The notes under the pieces are model-generated. The model did no database searches. It had not been told where the DNA came from and saw nothing but the letters and a program-made list of their open reading frames with translations. The translations under genes were made by a program, and so were the position numbers. Shown one piece after another: positions 57,281-64,000 of a stretch of 64,000 nucleotides of DNA. The DNA is from Wallacemonas rigidus (lineage: Eukaryota > Euglenozoa > Kinetoplastea > Trypanosomatida > Trypanosomatidae): the NCBI GenBank assembly GCA_030849045.1, contig JASAOL010000610.1, forward strand, positions 62,001 through 126,000, written 5' to 3'. Every line of letters starts with the position of its first letter. The stretch's first letter is position 1.

Positions 57281-59209
57281 ATGATGCCCATGAAGCTTGG
57301 GCTCGCTTACGAGAGTTGCTTCGGGGATCCATATCGAATGCCCCACGAACGCGTCGTCGAGGATGCGCGCGACGTATCTTTCCTTTCGCCACCGCACCAA
57401 CCGCGCATGAGGTCCGGTGCGGATGGCTGGCTCACGTCGATATTACAACTTCAGCAACACGCCCTGACGGTGGGGACACGCCCGCCTCACAGACAGGCCG
57501 ACAGCGAAGAGGCTGCAAACCGTGACGGAGTAAAAGTGGATTCACCACCGCGACCACCCGCAATGGAGGCAGACGAGGGTCACGTCGCGGCAGCAGATGA
57601 CTACGATTCTGATAGACGCTCGCGGGACGGAAACGCACTCCCAGCTGAAAACGTCGCTATGGACCTGACCCCACACTCTCCTTCACGTCCGTCGCCGTCG
57701 CCGGCTTCCTCCACCTGTTCGCTACCTCCACAGCGTCAGCACAACGATAAACGGCGTCGCGCGAGCCGCATGGACGCGCCGTGTGAACCTGTTGGAAGGC
57801 CTCCCGCGACTCGCATAGATGACAACGGCCTTGATAGCAACACCACCACCACCACCGACGCGAAGAAGGAACGGTCAAACTCACCGATGGTGTGCGACGC
57901 GGGCAACGGTACACATGACTTGGCGTGTGAGCAGGAGGAAGCAGAGCAAAAGCTGGCCCGTGCGCGGGCGGGTCGCGTCGTCGAAGAAGAGCTCCGCGGA
58001 GGCGTGTTGGCTGCCGTCGGTGACACGGGCACGGATAACGGTCTCGCCGAAGTTGTGGATCATCTGTACGACAAGATACGTCTCAACGCGGTTCAAGTAG
58101 TCGCCCTTGATGACCTCAACTTCCAGCTCCGTCAGCTCCTTTCTGTAGATGCACAACAACACCAACAGCAAATAAAAGAACCGGAAAAAAGGGAGCCAAT
58201 GCCGTCCGAGACCGTATCCTCGAAAGCCGCTGCTACTTCTCAAACCCTGTCCGCCGTTGATCAGACGGAGCTCGCGCTCTACCTGTACGGGCTTCGTGAG
58301 CAGGTCGTCCAAATGAAGAAGGCGCTTGTCGATGCGGAGGCGGCGCAGGCGACGGCGCAGCGCAAACGCCAGAAGGAGGCCGCGCGAGCAGCCAAGCACG
58401 GACGGCGTGTGCGGGTCGAAGTCGTGCGGGCCTACGAGTCGCCGCTGCAACCACGTGTGAAGCCGCCGTTCCAGCCGGCCGCGTTGCCAGCGCCGCGGAA
58501 GCGCCGTGCGGTCCCACTTGACGCTGCCAACGGAACGCGGAGTGTGCTCGAGTTGAGTGTGTCCTCTTCTATGCGGTCACCCGCGACGCGGTGGGCCTCG
58601 GTCTACCACGACGGCAGCGCCGTCACCTCCGACGCCTACCCGCCGGACGAAGACGAAGTGGTGGTGCGGCATCGCGTAGGTCGAGATGGTCACGGTCGGC
58701 GTCACACACGACGCCCTCGTCTGTCTGCGTCGCCACCAGCGACATCCACGGAGCGCTCGTCGCTTTCCTCCTCCGCATCGTCCGCCGTCCCCACCTCGTC
58801 CTCCGCCTCTTTTTCATCGTCGCCTCTGGACTCTGAACGAACCATCTCCGGCAGTGATGTCGACAGCAGCAGCCCCACAGTACGCACCGAGAGTGCGTCG
58901 GACAGACGTCGACGTGACGCATCGTCCGTGTCGTCATCGCGTTCCGAGGCCGCTGGGTCGCCAAGTACTAGTGAGCGGTCCCGCAAGGACGACAGCAGCC
59001 AGGACACTGATGACAGCGATGACAGCAGCACCGGCGCGGATATTTTCTGGGCGCGGCGGATGGAAGCGCTGAAACGCAAGAAGGCACGCGAGGCAGAAGC
59101 AGGCCGTGCCGTTGCCACTTCGTCGTCATCGTCGTCGTCCACAGTAACCGCGTCGACACGTCCAAGTCGAAGCACGCGGTCCTCTTCACACTCTTCAGAC
59201 GATCGATAA
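57281..59209 (+). CDS. Serine/acid-rich protein with basic coiled segment, function unknown
   Basis: 642 aa, no recognised family. The N-terminal ~50 residues look ordered (MMPMKLGLAYESCFGDPYRM). A helical central part (about 240-395) contains VVDHLYDKIRLNAVQVVALD and ELALYLYGLREQVVQMKKAL running into a basic stretch (RKRQKEAARAAKHGRRVRVE). The last ~170 residues are Ser/Asp/Arg-rich and disordered, except FWARRMEALKRKKAREAEAG near the C-terminus. The basic clusters (AALPAPRKRRAVPLD) suggest nuclear or nucleic-acid-linked work. The composition recalls SR-like or chromatin-associated proteins, but no RNA-binding domain is visible. Confidence 0.75.
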   Translation: MMPMKLGLAYESCFGDPYRMPHERVVEDARDVSFLSPPHQPRMRSGADGWLTSILQLQQHALTVGTRPPHRQADSEEAANRDGVKVDSPPRPPAMEADEGHVAAADDYDSDRRSRDGNALPAENVAMDLTPHSPSRPSPSPASSTCSLPPQRQHNDKRRRASRMDAPCEPVGRPPATRIDDNGLDSNTTTTTDAKKERSNSPMVCDAGNGTHDLACEQEEAEQKLARARAGRVVEEELRGGVLAAVGDTGTDNGLAEVVDHLYDKIRLNAVQVVALDDLNFQLRQLLSVDAQQHQQQIKEPEKREPMPSETVSSKAAATSQTLSAVDQTELALYLYGLREQVVQMKKALVDAEAAQATAQRKRQKEAARAAKHGRRVRVEVVRAYESPLQPRVKPPFQPAALPAPRKRRAVPLDAANGTRSVLELSVSSSMRSPATRWASVYHDGSAVTSDAYPPDEDEVVVRHRVGRDGHGRRHTRRPRLSASPPATSTERSSLSSSASSAVPTSSSASFSSSPLDSERTISGSDVDSSSPTVRTESASDRRRRDASSVSSSRSEAAGSPSTSERSRKDDSSQDTDDSDDSSTGADIFWARRMEALKRKKAREAEAGRAVATSSSSSSSTVTASTRPSRSTRSSSHSSDDR

Positions 59210-59860
59210 GCTAGCCGGTCACAGCACCCAGCTCCGTCGTCTGCGGGCGGATGGGAGAGCTCTTCACAGGGTATCTAGTGTGTTTCTTCCTTGTTGTTGC
59301 TTTATACACCTGCTCGTATGGGCATTGTTGCCATTCCACACTACATAGACACTCCATTCTGATAACCTACAGCACCAGCTTTTCAGATTTGATCTGCCTT
59401 CTCATGCGTCCTCCTCTTTCTTTGTTTCCCTTGGACCACCTCAGTGTCCTGCACAGTGCTTCGGCAAGAAGGAAAACGAAATCCAGCCTGCTGATCCAAG
59501 AGTGGAGTGATCCCTCGAGGGCCTTTATTGCCATCTCATGTCTTCAACGCCTTCAGATATATTTTTTTCGTTTCTCTCTCTTCCCCCCCCCCCCCCCCGC
59601 GCTCTCTATCACACTGATTTTCGCGCTCATCTCTTGTTTTGGCACTGGTCTCACGCACAGCATACAGCACGGTGTGCCGCCCCTCCTCAATCCCTTCGGC
59701 GTCCCTCCGTTCGTCTCGGCGAAAAGGCAAAAGCGCGACAGCTCGGTTTCTTTGTTTTTCTACACACGACCGTCTCACTCTCTCTCTCTCTTCATTTTTC
59801 TTTTTTTTTTTTTCATTTTTTTTGTTCCTTTTTTTCGTCTTTGCACAAGTATCGCATACG
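59210..59860. other. Spacer (serine-rich gene to hydrolase)
   Basis: No supported gene. A poly-C (59584-59599), a CT repeat (59780-59790) and a T-run series (59795-59840) ending at AG 59848-59849. A 223-codon ATG frame (59251-59922) consists largely of translated pyrimidine tract. Confidence 0.7.
59780..59849 (+). promoter_or_regulatory. Predicted spliced-leader acceptor for alpha/beta hydrolase
   Basis: A very long T-rich tract ends at AG 59848-59849, an 11-nt leader before the ATG at 59861. It supports that start over the frame open from 59639. Confidence 0.65.
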
Positions 59861-60850
59861 ATGTCCGCAGCTCCGCACAGCCCGGTGGTGGCGAAGCACC
59901 TTCATTACTCCGCCGACGATGACAAGTTCGCGAATGTTGGCAGGTGCCAGTCCACTGGCCGCGACGTGACACTCTGCTACAACACGTTTGGTGATCCGAA
60001 GAAGCCGTGCGTGTTGCTCATTCAAGGCATCAGCACAAGTATGTTGGGCTACTCCAAGGAATTCTGTGACCTCCTCGTCGCACGCGGTCTGTACGTCATT
60101 CGCTTTGACAACCGCGATGTAGGCCTCTCCACACGCTTCGACGACATCCCATCAGCCTCCTTGGTGCGGTGGGTTGTGCCTCAGTGGGCCTCGATTGGCG
60201 AGCGCATCGCGTACACCGTGCGTGATCTCGCCCGTGATGCGATCGGGCTGCTGGACGCGCTCGAGATTGATCGCGCGCACGTCTTCGGCGTCAGTATGGG
60301 TGGGATGATCGCCCAGTGCATGGTGCTCCTGGAACCGACGCGCATCGCCTCGCTCAACCTCTGCATGACCGATGCGGGTCGCGGAGACGCGGTGTGGCCC
60401 AGCTTGGCGTCGTTCGCGCGCTTCTTGTCCACCCCGCGTAGCAACAGCGTCGAAGACCGTGCCGCACACATGCTGACGTTCGTCGACTACCTCAGCCAAG
60501 GTCAGTATCGCGAGGACCTATCCGTGGCTGAGCTGACGGAGTACTTCAGCACCGTCTACGAACGCGATGGAGACAACAACGAGCGTGGTATGCCCCGGCA
60601 GGTTGGGGCGATTATGCGCGAGCGCGGTCGCCTCAAGGCGCTGCGTCAGGTACGGTGCCCTACTGTGGTCATCCACGGCATGCTGGATCCGCTCATCCCG
60701 TATCAAAACGGCGCGAGCATCGCTGCCGCCATTCCCAAGGCCAAGTTGGTGCTCTTCCCCCGCTTAGGGCACGACTTCCCCCCTGCGCTCTACGCGGACA
60801 TTGTCGAAGAGATCTACCTCAACGTGGCCCTGACGATGCCGTACCCATAG
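59861..60850 (+). CDS. Alpha/beta hydrolase-fold enzyme
   Basis: 329 aa from the first ATG. The fold is clear: PCVLLIQGISTSMLGYSKEF (strand and oxyanion-loop region), YVIRFDNRDVGLSTRFD (the D-N-R-D-x-G-x-S motif), nucleophile elbow GVSMGG with S145, then D276 in HGMLDPLIP and H304 in LGHDFPP complete a Ser-Asp-His triad. The insert between strands 6 and 7 (about 165-250) is the cap. The D-N-R-D motif and this layout are those of bacterial-type esterase/lipase and epoxide-hydrolase relatives; Ser as nucleophile points to an esterase or lipase rather than an epoxide hydrolase. Its substrate is unknown. There is no signal peptide, so a cytosolic enzyme is likely. Confidence 0.9.
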   Translation: MSAAPHSPVVAKHLHYSADDDKFANVGRCQSTGRDVTLCYNTFGDPKKPCVLLIQGISTSMLGYSKEFCDLLVARGLYVIRFDNRDVGLSTRFDDIPSASLVRWVVPQWASIGERIAYTVRDLARDAIGLLDALEIDRAHVFGVSMGGMIAQCMVLLEPTRIASLNLCMTDAGRGDAVWPSLASFARFLSTPRSNSVEDRAAHMLTFVDYLSQGQYREDLSVAELTEYFSTVYERDGDNNERGMPRQVGAIMRERGRLKALRQVRCPTVVIHGMLDPLIPYQNGASIAAAIPKAKLVLFPRLGHDFPPALYADIVEEIYLNVALTMPYP

Positions 60851-61569
60851 CGCCTTTGTGTGTGGGTCCCCACGCGCGTCTGTGACACCGGCTTCTGTTT
60901 GTTTTTATTTTCTTTTTCTTCTCTGGCTCGCTGTTCTTTTCACCATCTCCACCTGCGCTTATTGTCCCATGTCTCTAATTGCGTTCCTTTTGCTTTTTTT
61001 TTGTTTTGTTTTCTTGGTTTCGTTCCCAAGCCAACGCGCTATTGTGTGTGTGTGTGTGTGTACACTCTCGCCAGAGTAACATCGTCAAAAAAGCAGACAA
61101 GAAAATTCGCGACGCACAGATGCGCACAAGCGTACGCGTCGTTAGAAGGCGGATCTCGCGCTGTCATCGCGCGCTTCACTGGTCGCTGCCGTCACCGTCA
61201 GTTGTGCGTTTGTTCGTGTCTTCCTCCTCTTGCACGGCTTCGTCTCGGCATCTCGCAGTGGCTCTCTTCTTTTTTTTTTTTCTTCGCGCGCTCCTTTGCG
61301 ACACGTATTCATGTTTCCTCGGCCACCACACGCGCACACACTGTTCTCCCCACTTCTCCGTCTCTCTTCACTGTTTACATGAGTTGGTTGGCTTTTGGGT
61401 CGCTGCGGGCTTTTGTCTGTGCCGCTTCTATCTGTGTATTTCGAGCCCAACGTGTCGAGACAAACGAAAACTGTAAAAGCGGGGCCAGGTGGCGCGACCT
61501 CCCTTCCTCGCCACGGATGCTGTGGCACCTCAGGGACAGGCGGAGCCGCTCAGCGGGCACCCGACTTCA

Positions 61570-62020
61570 CCGTCGGCAATGACCCGTGCGGGCGTCGCCT
61601 CCACCCGGAGACCGCGGCAGTACGGACGGTAAACGGGATGTGGCAGCGATGTCCGCGGTCGGTGGACCGGCCTCACCCGCGCGCCGCACACAGAGCACCG
61701 TCGGTAAGCGGGCTGTGACGAGTGGCGTTGCCGACGGCGATGGCGCCTGCGGAGGGCCCTGCCCGCCTGCCACGAAGTCATTGCCGACGGCCACGCACCG
61801 CCCTAGTTGCGATTACCGACGGTAAACGGGTTGTGGCAGCGATGTCCGCGGTCGGCGGATCGGCCTCACCCGGGAGCCGCACACAGACCACCGTCGGTAA
61901 GCGGGCTGTGACGAGTGGCGTTGCCGACGGCGATGGCGCCTGCGGAGGGCCCTGCCCGCCTGCCACGAAGTCATTGCCGACGGCCACGCACCGCCCTAGT
62001 TGCGATTACCGACGGTAACT
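61570..62020. repeat. GC-rich 193-bp tandem repeat with inverted sub-motifs
   Basis: Two full units with 193-bp period start at 61625 and 61818, and a third start (GACGGTAA) is at 62011; a diverged flank precedes them from about 61570. Within each unit an 11-nt motif ACCGTCGGTAA (61697, 61890) has its exact reverse complement at the unit end (61813-61823, 62006-62016). A 14-nt motif at 61570-61583 matches the reverse complement at 61777-61790. A CGGTAA[AG]CGGG core also recurs 72 bp apart within each unit. 193 is not a multiple of three, so it is not a coding repeat. Confidence 0.88.
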
Positions 62021-62199
62021 TCCGCAGAAGGAAAGCACGACGGCCCACCCCCCTTCCCCACACCTGACCGTCCTCAGGCAGCGTGAACCGGGTGACCGAG
62101 GCCAAGATGCACGCACACGAACCCCTTTAGCCGAAGCGTCACCCTTCCCTCTCTCCTCATTCGACCTCTCTTACTTCCAATTACAGCATCTCTCCGAGC

Positions 62200-62234
62200 T
62201 TTTTCCCTTCTCCTTTTTTACCGGCATCTTCAAG
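62200..62234 (+). promoter_or_regulatory. Predicted spliced-leader acceptor for small acidic hypothetical
   Basis: A pyrimidine-rich tract is followed by AG 62233-62234, a 67-nt CA-rich leader without an upstream ATG. Confidence 0.55.
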
Positions 62235-62301
62235 CCACACCACACCACACCACGCACACGCACACGCACACAGAGAAAGAGGGACGCTGTGCGCCGTCGT
62301 C

Positions 62302-62916
62302 ATGTCTGCCGATCTTGGTCACCCACCACATGTACAACGAATGCCGCTCTCTCCCGAGGGCGAAGAAACACTGCGCAGTCCGGAGCGCGATGACGACGAG
62401 CCCTACCCGCCCATCCCCGTGTCGGGCCACTTCGTCTATGACCCGTACGGTGGTGAGCCGCGCCGCGAAGACCTCGATCCCGACTTTGACATCTCTCAGT
62501 ACCGCGTAACGGACGAAGAGGGCGGTGACGATGACAACCCAACTCCCTTCCTCTCCTTTCGCGATCTGCTCCTGTCGATGCAGACCCTGAATGCCTCGCT
62601 ACCCCCACCGACAGAGACAAGCGTCAAGAGATGGGCGCGGCGCGCGATGCGCCGGTGTAGCGATGTGGAGCTCGACGACATCACCAACTCCGTCGCGGAT
62701 GCCTTTTCGGACGCGTACCTTCTCGCCGCGGGCATGGACACTGCGACGCTCACCGCCCATGCTGAGGCCGCGGAGCGCGCAGCAAGGGAAGAGTTGAGTG
62801 GAGGAGGCGGAGACGGGGGCGTAGTCGTCGCAACAGCACATCGAAAGAGGAGGGCGCGAAAGGGACGTGGGAAAGGCAAGCCGAGCGGCGACCAAGCGGG
62901 CGAAGGACCGACCTGA
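62302..62916 (+). CDS. Small protein with acidic N-half and basic tail, function unknown
   Basis: 204 aa, no recognised family, no TM helix. Residues 1-80 are Pro/Asp/Glu/Tyr-rich (LSPEGEETLRSPERDDDEPY; GHFVYDPYGGEPRREDLDPD). A helical middle (about 85-150: FRDLLLSMQTLNASLPPP; SVKRWARRAMRRCSDVELDD; DAFSDAYLLAAGM) follows. The tail is Gly-rich then strongly basic (RKRRARKGRGKGK), a possible nuclear/nucleolar or RNA-binding signal. The ATG is the first after the predicted acceptor. I infer a nucleic-acid-associated or ribosome-biogenesis factor from composition only. Confidence 0.7.
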   Translation: MSADLGHPPHVQRMPLSPEGEETLRSPERDDDEPYPPIPVSGHFVYDPYGGEPRREDLDPDFDISQYRVTDEEGGDDDNPTPFLSFRDLLLSMQTLNASLPPPTETSVKRWARRAMRRCSDVELDDITNSVADAFSDAYLLAAGMDTATLTAHAEAAERAAREELSGGGGDGGVVVATAHRKRRARKGRGKGKPSGDQAGEGPT

Positions 62917-63896
62917 ACGTGATGCGCGCACGGTGGCGATGAGAACGACGCCCGTGGTGGACCAGCGGACGCGAGGTCGAGCATCTTTGGCACCAACGAG
63001 GAAATGGGTGAGAAGGTGTCAAAGCGAGCGCAGCCTGAAAACGCTCGAAGTTGGCAGCGAGAGCGAAGCCGCCGTCCCATCGTTTTTTTTTTTTTTGTAT
63101 ATATATAAACGCGCCGTTTTCGAGCGGATACGCGCCCCCACGCTTCTGTACTCATGTTGTCTTCGCGTACGCACTGAGGGGTGGCTGACAACCCTCACTA
63201 CTGTCGTTAGTGCGACCTGTTTCTTTTGTGTGAGTGTGTGAGTGTGTGTGTTTTGTTTTTTTTTCTTGTTTCGTGTAGCCCAGATTCGTGTCCCACGCGA
63301 ATAAACCGGTTAGCGCTCATACTCATTTCGTTGACGTTCTTGTCTTCCCCCTATTTTATGATTTCTGTGCCTTCTTTTCCTCCGTTCACAAGTCACGTGT
63401 CTGTTCTCCACCGAACAGCCAGTCCTGCCGCCCACCCCCGATCGCTCACGGCCGGGTAAAGGCGCCCCGTCCGCGGTCGCGCTCAACACATTTAGCATTC
63501 TCTTCTTTCTTTTTTTTCTTTTTTTTTTCGTGTTTTTGATTTGCATCGTGATTTTCTGCGTTCAAGCGGATACCGATGACGTATTCTTTTTGTCGTGACT
63601 CTTTTCTTTTTCTTTTTCTTTTTTTCTTTTTTTATTGGTCTCACATTGTGGCAGTGTCTCCCTCCACCTCGTCTTCTTCCTCTGAGGCTCTCCTCGCATA
63701 TCTCAGTACTTGAGTTACTTGCTGCTCTTATTTCCTTCCTTTTCCACATTGTGTGTCGATCATGTAGCACTAGTTTCACATAGAGAGCAGGTCTCTCTTC
63801 ACAAGAAAAAAAAAATACGACATCCAGCAAGAGCTGTGCGACGTGGACTTCACATGCGCACACACGACTATTCATGGCACAAAACGCGCCGGTGTG
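62917..63896. other. Spacer after the last complete gene
   Basis: No supported gene. T-run with TA repeat (63083-63108), T-runs (63250-63263, 63511-63530, 63600-63640), CT-rich tracts (63656-63690, 63727-63748) and an A-run (63805-63814). AGs near 63770 or 63785 could be acceptors for a next gene. Confidence 0.6.
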
Positions 63897-64000
63897 ATGC
63901 GTGCGAGCAACAACTCAAGAGAAAGGATGTTCACCTGCGCCGCATCGACGCAGGTAAAGGTCGACAGAGCGCTGCTCTCACAGGCCAACACACAGCTGAT
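63897..64000 (+). CDS. Possible 5' end of the next gene (partial)
   Basis: An ATG at 63897 (or 63927) opens a frame to the right edge that reads MRASNNSRERMFTCAASTQV and 14 further residues. It lies after pyrimidine tracts and AGs, where the next + strand gene would be expected. Only about 34 codons are visible, and a minus-strand frame of 42 codons is also open there, so this is tentative; no family recognised. Confidence 0.3.
   Translation, partial: MRASNNSRERMFTCAASTQVKVDRALLSQANTQL

Larger units (their letters stand above)
60851..62301. other. 1.45 kb spacer (hydrolase to small acidic hypothetical) with 193-bp satellite
   Basis: T-rich (60900-60912, 60992-61014), GT repeat (61044-61060), T-run (61269-61280), then a GC-rich tandem repeat block (about 61570-62020), and a CT/T tract (62200-62222) with AG 62233-62234. 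A CAC repeat and CA-rich stretch (62236-62272) precede the ATG. Open frames through the repeat are not credited. Confidence 0.7.

Noticed and set aside
59251-59922. 223-codon ATG frame before the hydrolase
   Set aside because: Mostly Phe/Leu/Ser/Pro from pyrimidine tracts and overlaps the hydrolase start in another frame.
61722-62018. 98-codon frame (and its partner from 61586) through the 193-bp repeat
   Set aside because: The unit length is not a multiple of three, so frames change between units; the frames simply reflect GC-rich sequence.
63873-64000. 42-codon minus-strand frame at the right edge
   Set aside because: Too short to judge, and opposite to the transcription direction of the whole window.
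1-64000. Transposons, retroposons, virus-derived elements, CRISPR arrays, strand-switch region
   Set aside because: No reverse transcriptase, integrase, transposase or capsid-like frame, no terminal repeats, no spacer-repeat array, and every gene is on the + strand. Short degenerate retroposons in 3' UTRs could be missed by eye.

Overview
The window is nuclear DNA of a trypanosomatid (Kinetoplastea), most likely a Leishmania-like lineage. All 24 convincing genes, plus a possible 25th at the right edge, are intronless and lie on the + strand. They are GC-rich in the coding parts and are separated by 0.4-3.6 kb spacers full of long pyrimidine tracts followed by AG, the layout of spliced-leader trans-splicing in a polycistronic unit. 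Family content supports this: amastins with the C-Y-T-Y-[WY]-G-Y-K-x-N-C signature, a small CCCH RNA-binding protein, a tandem DNA polymerase kappa array, and an eIF4AIII-type helicase. From memory this order resembles part of Leishmania chromosome 28; a synteny search would settle that. No strand switch, transposon, tRNA, rRNA or CRISPR array was recognised.

Layout. 1-7 kb: the 3' end of a HAD-family phosphatase, two amastins with unusually long N-terminal extensions, and a CCCH zinc-finger protein followed by a 3.6 kb spacer. 10.6-23.6 kb: a family-Y polymerase array. Copy 1 has features of a nuclear protein (PIP-box, basic motif, two SUMO-interaction-like motifs). A coiled-coil gene follows, then two copies with mitochondrial-type N-termini. 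The fourth member is an intact 920-codon relative in which, by eye alignment, the polymerase fingers are gone and two of three catalytic carboxylates are replaced. 24-32 kb: a WD-like protein, a two-domain AAA+ ATPase and a large hypothetical. 32.7-35.1 kb: a tandem pair of DUF423/TMEM256-type membrane proteins, followed by a strong G-quadruplex motif. 36-51 kb: a small acidic protein, a 1569-aa hypothetical, a coiled-coil protein, eIF4AIII, and an 816-aa protein ending in a CaaX box. 51-53.5 kb: a long spacer with a perfect 15-bp inverted repeat and an AU-rich/GU-rich element. 53.5-63 kb: a Qa-SNARE, a mitochondrial two-TM protein, a serine-rich hypothetical, an alpha/beta hydrolase, a GC-rich 193-bp tandem repeat and a small hypothetical.

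Start codons were chosen as the first in-frame ATG, usually the first ATG after a plausible splice acceptor. Several reading frames stay open upstream of that ATG only through GTG/TTG codons and pyrimidine tracts. Neighbours in such units are co-transcribed regardless of function, so shared context is weak evidence of a shared pathway, except for the tandem paralogues (amastins, polymerases, DUF423 pair).
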